A program made the position numbers and the translations under genes. A stretch of DNA of 64,000 bases from an uncultured Clostridia bacterium. GTDB lineage: Bacteria; Bacillota; Clostridia; Oscillospirales; Acutalibacteraceae. The notes below the pieces were generated by a model. The model was not told where the DNA came from, made no database searches, and saw only the letters and a list, made by a program, of their open reading frames with translations. This document shows positions 24,213-32,494 of this stretch, piece by piece. The stretch lies in assembly GCA_937884975.1 (NCBI GenBank), contig CAKZZS010000079.1:10129-74128 (forward strand), in the 5' to 3' direction. Position 1 is the stretch's first letter. The number at the start of each line of letters is the position of its first letter.

Positions 24213-26021
24213 CTATTTATTATTCTGGTAATCGTCTATAAGCGCGTAAAGCTCATAAAACGGGTCGTCTGTCATTTTAACCGTCTTATTGAATTCGAGC
24301 ACCTGTTTTTCGTTTTCATTAAACCTTTTCCACTCGGGAAGTCCCTCCCCGTTAGGATTGCCCGTTTTTACGAAATTGAGAAGATAACTCTGCATTGTTT
24401 CGGAAAGCGCGTTATCCTCATCCGAATATTTCTCCGCGTGGCGGAAAAGATTTCCGTAAAGATAAGGCATTTCGCCTGCGTGGAAGGAGCCGAGGGACTT
24501 ATTATCCATTGAGAAATAGTACTCGTAAACATCCTTATTCTGCTTTGCGAGCAGCCTTGACCAGTTGTAGTGACTGTATGTAAACCACGCTGCCGAAAGC
24601 ACCTTGTCATAAGAGCCTTTTGCGTCTCCCCTTGCGTCAATGACAATTGTATAGTTTTTGTCCTGCGGCTCGGGCGGGAAAAGCTCCGTCGCCTTCTTTG
24701 CATTGTCGCCCAAAATGCCTTTGAGGGACTCCTCGTAATTTTCGGTTGTGACCTTATTTAGCATTGAGAACAAATCCGCTTCGTGCGCATTGAAGCCGTT
24801 AAGCAGAGCTTGTTCGTTGTTATTACCCTTTTCATAGGTAAGATACGGCTGCTCTGTAATTGCGTAGCCGTCAACAGTCATAGCGGAATTTGTAAATCTT
24901 GTGTTGACAATTCTTTCGGCGGGAATTTCTCTTAAATCCTCAACGCTGTTTACGCCGAATTCTTCCATTATATTTTTTCCCATTTCAAGCGCCTTTTCAA
25001 GCGGTCTGAAGGTATGATAAGGCGTTTTTGCGGTAATTCCGCTGCTTTCGGCAACCGCTCTTTTGAAAAGCCCCTTTGCAAGCGGAGAGACGCAGACTGC
25101 GTTTACGCTTGAAGCGCCTGCCGACTCACCTGCAACGGTGATTTCATCGGGATTTCCGCCGAATGCGGCAATATTTTCTTTTACCCATTTAAGCGCCTGA
25201 ATCTGGTCTAAAAGTCCGTAGTTACCCGTTGTGCCGTTCGGACTTTCCTCAGACAGTTTCTCGTTTGCATAGTAGCCGAAAACATTTAGCCTGTAAGCAA
25301 AATTTACAACTATAATCCCCTTTGAAGCAAGAGTTTCCCCGTTATACGCGTCAAAGGAGGACTGACCGCCCGTAAGGGAGCCGCCGTGAATGAATACGAG
25401 CACGGGCAAATCCTTTTTTTCGCCTGCAGGCTTCCAGATATTGAGGTAAAGCGAGTCCTCGCTCATAGCCTCCTTGAAATTATCCTTAAGGCTTATTTTG
25501 AAATTATGATATCCGAAAACGGAATTGAGAGAGTCCATAAACACGTTTTGCTGTTGCATGGACATCGGCGCAAAGGTGTCGCACTTAAGCACACCGTCCC
25601 AGCTGTCCGGCTCCTGCGGCTCTTTCCAACGTAGAGAGCCTACGGGCGGCTTTGCATAGGGAATTCCTGCAAAAACCTCAACTGTTTTTTCTTCATTAAA
25701 TACTCCCGTGAGTCTGCCCTGCTTTACCGATACCTCTTCGGTAACAACGGGATTTTTGACGTCAACGGCAGGAATGCGCCTTGCTTTCGGCTCGGAAAGC
25801 CTTACAACACCTGCAAGAACGACTATAAAGCAAAACCACGCAAACAGCCTGAAATACCATTTGCGTTCGGACAGTCCTTTGCCGTGGAGAACAAAGAAGC
25901 CGACCGCAAGAAGCAGCAAAGCCGCCCAGCCGAAAAGAGTGTTATGCCCGAGCTCAAGCACCAAAGCGAAAACAAGCAAAACAATAATTAAAATTACAAC
26001 AAATCCCTTGCGAATTTTCAT
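24213..26021 (-). CDS. Carboxylesterase type B with N-terminal membrane segments
   Basis: A 602-residue protein. Three hydrophobic segments occupy residues about 5-75 (FVVILIIVLLVFALVLEL, WAALLLLAVGFFVL, LFAWFCFIVVLAGVV). The catalytic alpha/beta-hydrolase domain follows, with FAGIPYAKPPVGSLRW, LPVLVFIHGGSLTGGQ, nucleophile Ser in VAGESAGASS, acidic residue in GFNAHEADLF and His in FHAGEMPYLY. It matches para-nitrobenzyl esterase-type carboxylesterases. The catalytic domain is probably held outside the membrane. ATG 26021 has GAGGTGG 6 bases upstream and is preferred over a longer start. Single-gene unit; substrate unknown. Confidence 0.88.
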   Translation of the reverse strand: MKIRKGFVVILIIVLLVFALVLELGHNTLFGWAALLLLAVGFFVLHGKGLSERKWYFRLFAWFCFIVVLAGVVRLSEPKARRIPAVDVKNPVVTEEVSVKQGRLTGVFNEEKTVEVFAGIPYAKPPVGSLRWKEPQEPDSWDGVLKCDTFAPMSMQQQNVFMDSLNSVFGYHNFKISLKDNFKEAMSEDSLYLNIWKPAGEKKDLPVLVFIHGGSLTGGQSSFDAYNGETLASKGIIVVNFAYRLNVFGYYANEKLSEESPNGTTGNYGLLDQIQALKWVKENIAAFGGNPDEITVAGESAGASSVNAVCVSPLAKGLFKRAVAESSGITAKTPYHTFRPLEKALEMGKNIMEEFGVNSVEDLREIPAERIVNTRFTNSAMTVDGYAITEQPYLTYEKGNNNEQALLNGFNAHEADLFSMLNKVTTENYEESLKGILGDNAKKATELFPPEPQDKNYTIVIDARGDAKGSYDKVLSAAWFTYSHYNWSRLLAKQNKDVYEYYFSMDNKSLGSFHAGEMPYLYGNLFRHAEKYSDEDNALSETMQSYLLNFVKTGNPNGEGLPEWKRFNENEKQVLEFNKTVKMTDDPFYELYALIDDYQNNK

Positions 26022-26049
26022 AAAAACCACCTCACAGACCTTTTTATTT

Positions 26050-26078
26050 ATATTAACACAGGCTATAGGTTTTGGCAA
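26050..26078 (-). promoter_or_regulatory. SigA-type promoter of the esterase gene
   Basis: Minus strand TTGCCA (26073-26078), 17-base spacer, TAATAT (26050-26055). Confidence 0.6.
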
Positions 26079-26089
26079 TAAAAGAAAAA

Positions 26090-26112
26090 GGGTATTCTTT
26101 TAAAGAATACCC
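26090..26112 (-). terminator. Terminator of the two-component operon
   Basis: GGGTATTCTTT/AAAGAATACCC followed on the minus strand by TTTTTCTTTTATTG. Confidence 0.85.
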
Positions 26113-26129
26113 ATAAAGCAAAATGTCTT

Positions 26130-27791
26130 TTATTTTAAATCAAAATCAAATTCCACGCCGTTATCTCTGTTTATCGCTCCGTAAGTGCATTTATGAATTT
26201 CAAGTATCTGACTGCTTATGGCAAGTCCCATTCCGCTTGAATTGTCAAGGCTGTTTCTCACCTCGTCCGCGCGGTAAAGCACATTCCAGATTTTATCAAT
26301 ATGCTCTTTTGGTATCTGCTCGCCCTCGTTAAAGACCGAAAGCCTGAAGGAGTCGTAAATATCCCTGAAATAAAGAGAAACTTTAACGGTTTTTCCGCTT
26401 TCGGTGTGCTTAACGGCATTTGAAAGATAATTGTCAATTACAAGCGCAATAAGCTCGCTGTCCGCCTTAACCTTTGCCTTTTGACAAATATCGGTTTGGA
26501 TGTCGATGCCCTTCTCGTCTGCTGCCGTTTTGTATTTTTCAACCTCAGCAAGCGCAATTTCGGAAAGGTCGCATTTTCTGATTTTTACGGTTTTACCGGT
26601 TGAAATACGGTTGTACTGCATAAGTGAATTGACAAGCCTGCCCATACGAAGGCTCTCGTCATAAATTGATTTTACATACTTTTCGTTCTTTTCGGGCGAG
26701 ACGTTTTCCATTATACATTCAGCCGAGTTTGCAATAACGGCTATGGGCGTTTTGAGTTCATGCGCCGCAGCTGCGGTAAACGCGCTTCTTGTCTGCTCAT
26801 AGAGCTTGTTTTTCTCATAGACATAAGGCACGGCTATTCTTAAAACCAACGTCAGAATCAAGAAAAGAATATTAAACCACAGAAAGTTAGCCGAAAATGA
26901 TATCGCGTGACGGTAAGGATTGAAATAGGTCGCATAAGTCAAGGCATAGTTGCCGTCGGCAAGCCTTATATCCGTTTCTGTGTGAGTGTAGTTGTCCTTG
27001 TAAACCCCGATATGAGTTGTGGCTGTGTCAATCTCGTTTAAAATGAACCTATCGTAAAAGTCGCTCGCCTCCGCAAGGTCCTTACCGACAAAAACCGCGT
27101 CAAGGTGAAGATTAATGTATATAAACTGCTTATTGGCAGCGTCGCCGTCAATAAAATAATAATATACATTTTCATTGCTGTAGTATTCCATTTCTTCGGG
27201 AACAACCGTATCGAGTTCAAGTTGTGTTTTATTCATCAGGTCAACTTTCTGAACCTCACCTTTCGGGTCGGACAGCTTTAAGGAATACATTTCACCCGTC
27301 TTTGTGTTTTCAAGCATAAGCGAGGTGTAAATTCTCTTCCCGTCAAGAACGTAAAACTCGGCATTTTTAACCTTAACATCATCCTCCGACTCAAATTTTT
27401 CTTTAAGCTCGGTCTTAACCTTTGCCCTGTCGGAATCAGAGTTTGAATAAAGATAATTCCCATCCTCAACCTCAACCATAAACCCGTTTGTGCTTACCAC
27501 CTCGCCGCTGTCTGCGTTATATACGGCATACATTTTAAAAACGCTGAAGTAATCAAATGAGGTTTGAAAGTCAAGCATTGATTCAACATATTGCAAAAAG
27601 CTTTCACTTGATACACTGTTGCTTTCACACAGACTGATAACCCTGCGCGTTTCAAATTGTATACGGTCCTCATAATCCTCATACCGTTCTTTTGCATAGG
27701 AAACTTGAGAAGAAAAATAAATCGCGATAAAGATTAAATAGAACACAAAGAGGACTGCTGAAACAATTCTTTCAACCTTATTTTTACTCAC
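26130..27791 (-). CDS. Sensor histidine kinase
   Basis: A 553-residue membrane kinase: helix at about 8-28, an external sensor region of about 270 residues, second helix at about 300-322, then HisKA with the phospho-accepting His in AAAAHELKTPIAVIANSAE and a HATPase domain with the N-box IDNYLSNAVKHTESG and a late glycine box NSSGMGLAIS. The G1 box reads NEGEQIP rather than DNG. It starts with GTG, overlapping the membrane protein gene by 8 bases, with GAGGAG 10 bases upstream. The signal sensed is unknown. Confidence 0.9.
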   Translation of the reverse strand: MSKNKVERIVSAVLFVFYLIFIAIYFSSQVSYAKERYEDYEDRIQFETRRVISLCESNSVSSESFLQYVESMLDFQTSFDYFSVFKMYAVYNADSGEVVSTNGFMVEVEDGNYLYSNSDSDRAKVKTELKEKFESEDDVKVKNAEFYVLDGKRIYTSLMLENTKTGEMYSLKLSDPKGEVQKVDLMNKTQLELDTVVPEEMEYYSNENVYYYFIDGDAANKQFIYINLHLDAVFVGKDLAEASDFYDRFILNEIDTATTHIGVYKDNYTHTETDIRLADGNYALTYATYFNPYRHAISFSANFLWFNILFLILTLVLRIAVPYVYEKNKLYEQTRSAFTAAAAHELKTPIAVIANSAECIMENVSPEKNEKYVKSIYDESLRMGRLVNSLMQYNRISTGKTVKIRKCDLSEIALAEVEKYKTAADEKGIDIQTDICQKAKVKADSELIALVIDNYLSNAVKHTESGKTVKVSLYFRDIYDSFRLSVFNEGEQIPKEHIDKIWNVLYRADEVRNSLDNSSGMGLAISSQILEIHKCTYGAINRDNGVEFDFDLK

Positions 27792-28455
27792 CGTCCGTCA
27801 TCTCCTCGGGGTCGGGATAATTCACAAGCCCGCTTTTTTGCTTTTCAGGAGTCAAACCAACGTACTTAACAACTAATGCCATCAATACATACTCGGTTAT
27901 GTCAATTAAATAAAGCCACGAAAATGGTTGTTTATTTACAATTGAATTGATAATTGAGGAAGCGATGTATGCCGCAACAAGAATGCCGCTGACCATTACA
28001 AAAGCCTTTGTAAAGCCATCGCCGTTTTTTCTCTGCTTTTGAATTGCGGATGCGCACAAGGCGTAAAAAAATCCGAGTGATATGTGCGCAATAGCGTTTG
28101 ACACGAACGCAGCTCTGTTCACATCTGCATAAGAATAAACCGCACCGCTCGCTGAAATACGCGAAAACAGGGAGATTCCCACTGTAACGACCCCCGACAG
28201 TAACGATCCGACCGCATTGATGTAAAACAGAACAACAAATTTTTCAGGCTGCTTTTTCAGGGCAAAAACAACAAGTATAATACCGCACACTGTTGAAAAA
28301 AGCATTCCCGGAAGCGTATAAATTGCCGCACTTAAGTCACCCATATCATCAACCGTAATGATTTTTGAAACAATAGCATATACCATCTTGAAAATATTTA
28401 TGAATGCAATCGCATAGCATATTATTTTTTTATTTTTCAAATCTTTTTCGTTCAT
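27784..28455 (-). CDS. Unknown membrane protein between response regulator and kinase
   Basis: A 223-residue protein with about six hydrophobic segments (ICYAIAFINIFKMVYAIV, AIYTLPGMLFSTVCGIILVV, FVVLFYINAVGSLLSGVVTV, AFVSNAIAHISLGFFYALCA, AFVMVSGILVAAYIASSI, YLIDITEYVLMALVV). I recognise no family. Starts one base after the response-regulator stop and overlaps the kinase start, so its product is made in step with both. It may assist sensing or be a target, which cannot be decided from sequence. Confidence 0.75.
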   Translation of the reverse strand: MNEKDLKNKKIICYAIAFINIFKMVYAIVSKIITVDDMGDLSAAIYTLPGMLFSTVCGIILVVFALKKQPEKFVVLFYINAVGSLLSGVVTVGISLFSRISASGAVYSYADVNRAAFVSNAIAHISLGFFYALCASAIQKQRKNGDGFTKAFVMVSGILVAAYIASSIINSIVNKQPFSWLYLIDITEYVLMALVVKYVGLTPEKQKSGLVNYPDPEEMTDGE

Positions 28456-28456
28456 T

Positions 28457-29128
28457 TTAATTCTCCTCAAAATAATAACCTACGCCAACGGCAGTTTTTA
28501 TTATATCTGCATTTTCCTTGCCGAGAGCCTTTCTGATGCGTTTAATATGGGTATCAACCGCTCTTGTATCCCCCTCAAAGCCGTATCCCCAGACCTTAAC
28601 TAAAATCTGTTCTCTGCCGAGTACGGTTCCTGCGTTTTTAACAAGAAGCGTCAGAATGTCAAAATCCTTTGCCGAAAGTCTGATTTTTCTTTCATTTAAA
28701 AACACGGTTCTTGAAAGCAGGTCAAGAGTAATCTTTCCGTAGGTAAGCTTACTGTCACTGTCAAAGCCCTTATACCGTTTAATAAGACTCAAACATTTTT
28801 CATAAAGCACCGTAAGCGGAAAAGGCTTGACAATGTAGTCGTCACAGCCGCTTTTGTAGCCTGCAAGGAAATTTTCTTCCTCGCCCAGAGCTGAAAGAAA
28901 CATTATCGGCGTATCGGAAAACTCCCTTATTCTTTTACACGCTTCAATGCCGTTTACTCCGGGCATCATGACGTCAAGTATAATAAGGTCAAACGCCGTG
29001 TTCCCCGCTTCTTGGACTGCCGAAATGCCGTCAAAAACAGTTTTTACGGACGCACCCTTTGACGAAAGATAATCGTGCATTGTTTCGCAAAGCTTTTTTT
29101 CATCGTCCGCAATAAGAATATTCAGCAT
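28457..29128 (-). CDS. Response regulator, OmpR/PhoB family
   Basis: A 223-residue regulator with a receiver domain (ILIADDEKKLCE, phospho-acceptor Asp in DLIILDVMMPGVNG, Lys in DDYIVKPFPL) and a winged-helix DNA-binding domain (LSAKDFDILTLLVKNAGTVLGREQILVKVWG, RAVDTHIKRIRKALG). First gene of a three-gene operon with the membrane protein and kinase. ATG 29128 is preceded by GGGGGTGAG. Two direct TGACACA repeats 11 bases apart lie over its promoter and may be its own binding site. Confidence 0.92.
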   Translation of the reverse strand: MLNILIADDEKKLCETMHDYLSSKGASVKTVFDGISAVQEAGNTAFDLIILDVMMPGVNGIEACKRIREFSDTPIMFLSALGEEENFLAGYKSGCDDYIVKPFPLTVLYEKCLSLIKRYKGFDSDSKLTYGKITLDLLSRTVFLNERKIRLSAKDFDILTLLVKNAGTVLGREQILVKVWGYGFEGDTRAVDTHIKRIRKALGKENADIIKTAVGVGYYFEEN

Positions 29129-29156
29129 TGCCACTCACCCCCGTGAATTTAATTAT

Positions 29157-29185
29157 ATTATATCATTGTGTCAATTGTGTGTCAC
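29157..29185 (-). promoter_or_regulatory. Promoter of the two-component operon with direct repeats
   Basis: Minus strand GTGACA (29180-29185), 17-base spacer, TATAAT (29157-29162). The heptamer TGACACA occurs at 29178-29184 and 29167-29173, one helical turn apart, as expected for an OmpR-type regulator dimer. Confidence 0.45.
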
Positions 29186-29207
29186 GAAAAATAAATTAAA
29201 AAAGTAC

Positions 29208-29236
29208 TTGATTTTATTTGAGTTTTACTATATAAT
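29208..29236 (+). promoter_or_regulatory. Promoter of tRNA-Pro
   Basis: TTGATT (29208-29213), 17-base spacer, TATAAT (29231-29236); the tRNA begins 28 bases downstream. Confidence 0.75.
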
Positions 29237-29264
29237 TTAACGGCGCTTTAAAGTAAATATATTT

Positions 29265-29338
29265 CGGGGTGTGGCGAAGTTTGGTATCGCGCTTGGTTCG
29301 GGACCAAGAGGCCGGAGGTTCAAGTCCTCTCACTCCGA
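29265..29338 (+). tRNA. tRNA-Pro, anticodon CGG
   Basis: A full cloverleaf: acceptor CGGGGTG/CACTCCG, D stem GCGA/TCGC, anticodon stem CTTGG/CCAAG with loop TTCGGGA (anticodon CGG at 29299-29301), T arm GGAGG-TTCAAGT-CCTCT, discriminator A. CCA is not encoded. It reads CCG codons. It has its own promoter and terminator, so it is a stand-alone unit. Confidence 0.95.
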
Positions 29339-29339
29339 T

Positions 29340-29380
29340 TATGACAAAGGGGTACCCACACGGGTACCCCTTTTGTCATA
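29340..29380 (+). terminator. Terminator of tRNA-Pro
   Basis: A long near-perfect palindrome, TATGACAAAGGGGTACCC-acac-GGGTACCCC, then TTTTGTCATA, starting two bases after the tRNA. Confidence 0.85.
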
Positions 29381-29393
29381 TTTAAAGATAGCA

Positions 29394-29514
29394 GGACTTG
29401 AACCGAAGGATTTGAGCGTTAAGAAAACAGTTTGGTAAACTGTTTTTAGCTCAAATGTGCGAAGGCGTAAGCCAAGCACGCAAAGAATTGTGTAAGCAAT
29501 TCTTTGTCAAGTCC
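29394..29514. repeat. Cloverleaf-like inverted-repeat element after tRNA-Pro
   Basis: An outer stem GGACTTGA (29394-29401)/TCAAGTCC (29507-29514) encloses three hairpins. The first is ATTTGAGC (29410-29417)/GCTCAAAT (29449-29456) with AAAACAGTTT (29424-29433)/AAACTGTTTT (29437-29446) inside. The second is GTGC/GCAC (29457-29479) with inner GGC/GCC. The third is CAAAGAATTG (29481-29490)/CAATTCTTTG (29497-29506). The junction has almost no unpaired bases. The left arm is the inverse of the T-arm sequence of the adjacent tRNA (AGGTTCAAGTCCT). It encodes no protein. It may be a structured RNA or a miniature mobile element. Confidence 0.6.
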
Positions 29515-29549
29515 GTGGTTGGACTAATATGTAAGTTAAGTGCGTGCAT

Positions 29550-29660
29550 TTATTGTAGGGGTCGGGTTTCCCGACCCACGGGATTATATCTTTTTATTCA
29601 GGACGGGTGACCCGTCCCCTACGAATTGGTTGAGATTCTTCGCTTCGCTCAGAATGACAT
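29550..29660. repeat. Intergenic repeat modules related to those near 1.0-1.15 kb
   Basis: Contains GGGTCGGG-ttt-CCCGACCC (about 29559-29577), the 22-mer at 29601-29622 identical to 1036-1057, and the 32-base module at 29628-29659 that matches 1120-1151 with 3 mismatches. Module order is the same in both places. Confidence 0.7.
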
Positions 29661-29666
29661 TTTATC

Positions 29667-29758
29667 GTTCCGAAGGAACACTTCACGCGTTTTCTTTTGA
29701 AACGTACTTCACGTTGTTTGATAACAACACTTCACAAATTCAAAAGAATTTATTTCAC
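29667..29758. repeat. Tandem array of four hairpins, each followed by ACTTCAC
   Basis: Four short hairpins of unrelated sequence alternate with a conserved heptamer. GTTCC-gaa-GGAAC is followed by ACTTCAC (29680-29686). CGTTT/AAACG is followed by ACTTCAC (29706-29712). GTTGTT-tgat-AACAAC is followed by ACTTCAC (29729-29735). AAATTC-aaaa-GAATTT is followed by ATTTCAC (29752-29758). Stems vary while the linker is kept, which points to selection on structure and linker. Confidence 0.6.
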
Positions 29759-29880
29759 GGGCGGCTGATAGCCGCCCCTACGGGCAACGGGACGTCGTGA
29801 CCCGTCCCCTACGACAACCCCTTCGACTGCTCACAGATTCGCAGCCGCCTCCCCTTGCGCAGGGGAGGCTTTTTTTGTGG
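29759..29880. repeat. Further palindromic intergenic modules
   Basis: Non-coding; includes GGGCGGCtgataGCCGCCC, GGGACGtcgtgacCCGTCCC followed by CTACG, and GCCTCCCCTTgcgcAGGGGAGGC with a T-run. These resemble the modules at 1034-1152 and 63800-64000. No gene is seen in 29759-29954. Confidence 0.6.
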
Positions 29881-29911
29881 TTTGAATGAAAAAATTATTT
29901 TACAGAAAAAA

Positions 29912-29931
29912 ACAGCCCCAACCGGAGCTGT
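29912..29931 (-). terminator. Terminator of the ispD-ispF operon
   Basis: On the minus strand ACAGCTCC-ggtt-GGGGCTGT is followed by TTTTTTTC, 24 bases beyond ispF. Confidence 0.8.
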
Positions 29932-29954
29932 TTTTACGTTTTTTTACTGTCTTT

Positions 29955-30428
29955 TTACTTTTCAATAAGGCATACGGCTAAAGCGGCTATTCCCTGTTCG
30001 GTTCCCGTAAAGCCGAGTCCCTCTTCGGTTGTTGCCTTTACGCTGACAAATTCCGCTTCAACGCCGAGAGCCGAAGCGATATTTCCCCTCATTTTTTCAA
30101 TGTACGGAGCCATTTTCGGCTTCTGCGCAATAATTGTTGCGTCAACATTTACGGTCCTATAACCTTTTTCGCCTATTATATTTGCAACCTCTTTTAAAAG
30201 AACAAGGCTGTCAGCGCCGCTGTATTTTTCATCCGTATCGGGGAAATGCTTGCCGATATCACCCATAGCCGCTGCGCCGAGCAACGCGTCGGATACAGCG
30301 TGGAGAAGCACATCGGCGTCCGAATGTCCCAAAAGACCGAGAGAATGGGGAATTTCAACGCCGCCGATAATGAGCTTTCTTCCCTCAACAAGCCTGTGAA
30401 CGTCATATCCCTGACCTATGCGAAGCAT
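29955..30428 (-). CDS. ispF: 2-C-methyl-D-erythritol 2,4-cyclodiphosphate synthase
   Basis: A 157-residue enzyme of the MEP isoprenoid pathway. Metal ligands are in RIGQGYDVHRL (Asp8, His10) and GLLGHSDADVLLHAVSDALLGAA; DIGKHFPDTD and the C-terminal TTEEGLGFTGTEQGIAA are also typical. The start codon overlaps the ispD stop (TAATG), so the two are coupled. It forms a trimer in other bacteria. Confidence 0.97.
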   Translation of the reverse strand: MLRIGQGYDVHRLVEGRKLIIGGVEIPHSLGLLGHSDADVLLHAVSDALLGAAAMGDIGKHFPDTDEKYSGADSLVLLKEVANIIGEKGYRTVNVDATIIAQKPKMAPYIEKMRGNIASALGVEAEFVSVKATTEEGLGFTGTEQGIAALAVCLIEK

Positions 30429-31138
30429 TATTCTCCCCTACCTTTCAGTATTGCCTGAGCCGTTAAAATATCGTCAGGCGTAGTGATTTTAATATTCGTA
30501 TATTCGCCCTCAACGAGCTTTACCTTCTGCCCTGCCGCTTCAACTATCATACAGTCGTCGGTCACGCCCTCGGGCGCGTTTTCAAGAGCGTTTTTATATA
30601 TTTCAAAGGAGAAAACCTGCGGAGTCTGTACCGCCCACATATTTCCCCTCGGAGGAGTGTTTACGACAATTCCGTTTTCATCCGTCTGCTTAATAGTATC
30701 CTTGACCTTTACGCCGCAGGCGGCAGCGCCGAAGCGAACGGCTGCTTCGACGGTATTTCTGATAGCTTCAGCCGTTACAAACGGTCTTGCTCCGTCGTGA
30801 ATTGCAATAATATCCGCCTTTTCACTGCAGTTTTTAACGGCGTTTTTAACGCTCTGAACCCTTGTGTCTCCACCCTCGCAAACGCAGGACACCTTCGTAA
30901 AGTTATATTGCTTTACAAGAGAGGTGACACGGGTAAGATTTTCCTTTTTCGTACAGACAATTATTTCGTCAATACACTCGCTTTTTTCGAGCGCGTCAAT
31001 GCTTCTCGCAAGCGCAGGCATACCGTCAAGAAGCAAAAACTGCTTGTCAGTACCCATTCTCACAGAAGAGCCTGCCGCCGCAACAACCGCAGAGACGAAT
31101 ATTTCCTCTTCCTTTTTTTCAATAATCAGTTTACTCAT
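30428..31138 (-). CDS. ispD: 2-C-methyl-D-erythritol 4-phosphate cytidylyltransferase
   Basis: A 236-residue nucleotidyltransferase with the family motifs VVAAAGSSVRMGTDKQFLLLDGMPAL, IHDGARPFV and TDDCMIVEAAG. It catalyses CTP-dependent activation of MEP. The ATG at 31138 lies one base past the upstream aminotransferase stop and has no clear ribosome-binding site, suggesting translational coupling; a TTG start at 31162 inside the upstream gene is possible. Operon order is aminotransferase-ispD-ispF. Confidence 0.95.
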   Translation of the reverse strand: MSKLIIEKKEEEIFVSAVVAAAGSSVRMGTDKQFLLLDGMPALARSIDALEKSECIDEIIVCTKKENLTRVTSLVKQYNFTKVSCVCEGGDTRVQSVKNAVKNCSEKADIIAIHDGARPFVTAEAIRNTVEAAVRFGAAACGVKVKDTIKQTDENGIVVNTPPRGNMWAVQTPQVFSFEIYKNALENAPEGVTDDCMIVEAAGQKVKLVEGEYTNIKITTPDDILTAQAILKGRGE

Positions 31139-31139
31139 A

Positions 31140-32414
31140 TTATTTACCGAGAAGATGCTCAAGAGTTGCCATCTTCACGCAAAGGCAGAGCACCTCAGCC
31201 GCCTTTTCGATTTCGTGAACGGGCGGAAGCGTGGGGGCAATTCTTATATTTCTGTCATTGGGGTCCTTGTTATAGGGGAAGGTTGCGCCGACATTTGTAA
31301 GAGTTACGCCTGCTTCTCTACAAAGCTCGCCCACTCTTCTTGCACTGCAGGAGGTAGCGTTAAAGCTGATAAAATAACCTCCGTTAGGTCTGGTCCAATG
31401 GGCAACGCCGAGGTCGCCGAGTTCCCTGTCGAGCACCTCAAGCACCTTTTCAAATTTCGGAACAATAAGCCGGGCGTGCTTTTTCATAAGACGCATAACG
31501 CCCTCTTTATCCCTTAAAAATTTATAGTGTCTTAACTGGTTAAGCTTATCGTTACCGATAGTCTGACGTGACATTCTGTAGCGAATCATCTTTATATTTC
31601 TGTCGGAAGCCGCAACGCAGGAAATGCCGCCGCCCGAGAAGGTGATTTTTGAGGTGGAAGCAAATTCAATAAATAAATCCTCGCTGCCGTACTCCTTTGC
31701 AACCTCAAAGATATTAAGCAGCTTATCGGGAGTGTCATTGAAATCGTGAACGCAGTATGCGTTATCCCAGATAACCCTGAAATCGCTTGCGGCAGGTTTA
31801 AGAGCAGCAAAACGCCTTACGGTCTCGTCGGAATATGTAACGCCCGTAGGATTCGAATACTTCGGAACGCAGAACATACCCTTAACAGAGCTGTCCTTAA
31901 CGAGCTGTTCAACCGCGTCCATATCCGGTCCGGTTTCAGTCATATCAACATTTATCATTTCAATTCCGAAATATTCCGCAATTGCAAAATGTCTGTCGTA
32001 TCCGGGAACGGCGCATATAAATTTAACGTCGTCCTGAAGCATCCACGGCTCGTCGCCTATACCGTGGGTCATACACTGGGATATAAAATCGTACATAAGG
32101 TTAAGGCTTGAAACGCCGCCGAGTATAATATTATCCGTATTCACCTCAAGAATTTCACTGAAAATACGCTTGCACTCAATAACGCCGTCAAGTCCGCCGT
32201 AGTTACGGCAGTCCATACCCTGCTCATTAAAATAGTCGTCGCTTGTAAGCTCAGTCTTAAGAAGCTCCTCCGAAAGGGAAAGCTGCTGGGGCGAGGGCTT
32301 ACCTCTTGACATATCAAGATTAAGTCCGAGTCCCTTTATTCTTTCGTACTGACGGCGAATCTTTTTAAGCTCGGCTTTGAGCTGTTCCTCATTCATCTTT
32401 GTATATTCCATCAT
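31140..32414 (-). CDS. Aspartate aminotransferase-like enzyme (MocR-type aminotransferase fold)
   Basis: A 424-residue PLP enzyme: LGLNLDMSRGKPSPQQLSL, YGGLDGVIECKRIFSEIL, CAVPGYDRHFAIAEYFGIEM, CVPKYSNPTGVTYSDETV, DNAYCVHDF and PLP lysine in FASTSKITFSGGGISCVA. This pattern is that of subgroup Id aspartate aminotransferases. No DNA-binding domain is attached. GGGAG precedes ATG ATG; I used the first. It is the first gene upstream of ispD-ispF. Confidence 0.85.
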   Translation of the reverse strand: MMEYTKMNEEQLKAELKKIRRQYERIKGLGLNLDMSRGKPSPQQLSLSEELLKTELTSDDYFNEQGMDCRNYGGLDGVIECKRIFSEILEVNTDNIILGGVSSLNLMYDFISQCMTHGIGDEPWMLQDDVKFICAVPGYDRHFAIAEYFGIEMINVDMTETGPDMDAVEQLVKDSSVKGMFCVPKYSNPTGVTYSDETVRRFAALKPAASDFRVIWDNAYCVHDFNDTPDKLLNIFEVAKEYGSEDLFIEFASTSKITFSGGGISCVAASDRNIKMIRYRMSRQTIGNDKLNQLRHYKFLRDKEGVMRLMKKHARLIVPKFEKVLEVLDRELGDLGVAHWTRPNGGYFISFNATSCSARRVGELCREAGVTLTNVGATFPYNKDPNDRNIRIAPTLPPVHEIEKAAEVLCLCVKMATLEHLLGK

Positions 32415-32494
32415 TCTCAACTCCCACTTTAATACTTTAATCAATTACATTATATTATACTATGAAACAGCGGTTATTGCAACAAAAAATTGGG

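Noticed and set aside
29340..29530. Second tRNA on the minus strand suggested by GGTTCAAGTCCTGC
   Set aside because: Only a T-arm-like segment is present; acceptor, D and anticodon stems of a tRNA are absent, and other pairings form instead.
29340..29530. Integration (att) site of a mobile element at tRNA-Pro
   Set aside because: The tRNA-like segment is inverted, not a direct repeat of the tRNA 3' end, and no integrase or phage gene lies nearby.
29667..29758. CRISPR array
   Set aside because: The repeat is only 7 bases, the spacers are self-complementary and of 13-19 bases, and there are no cas genes.
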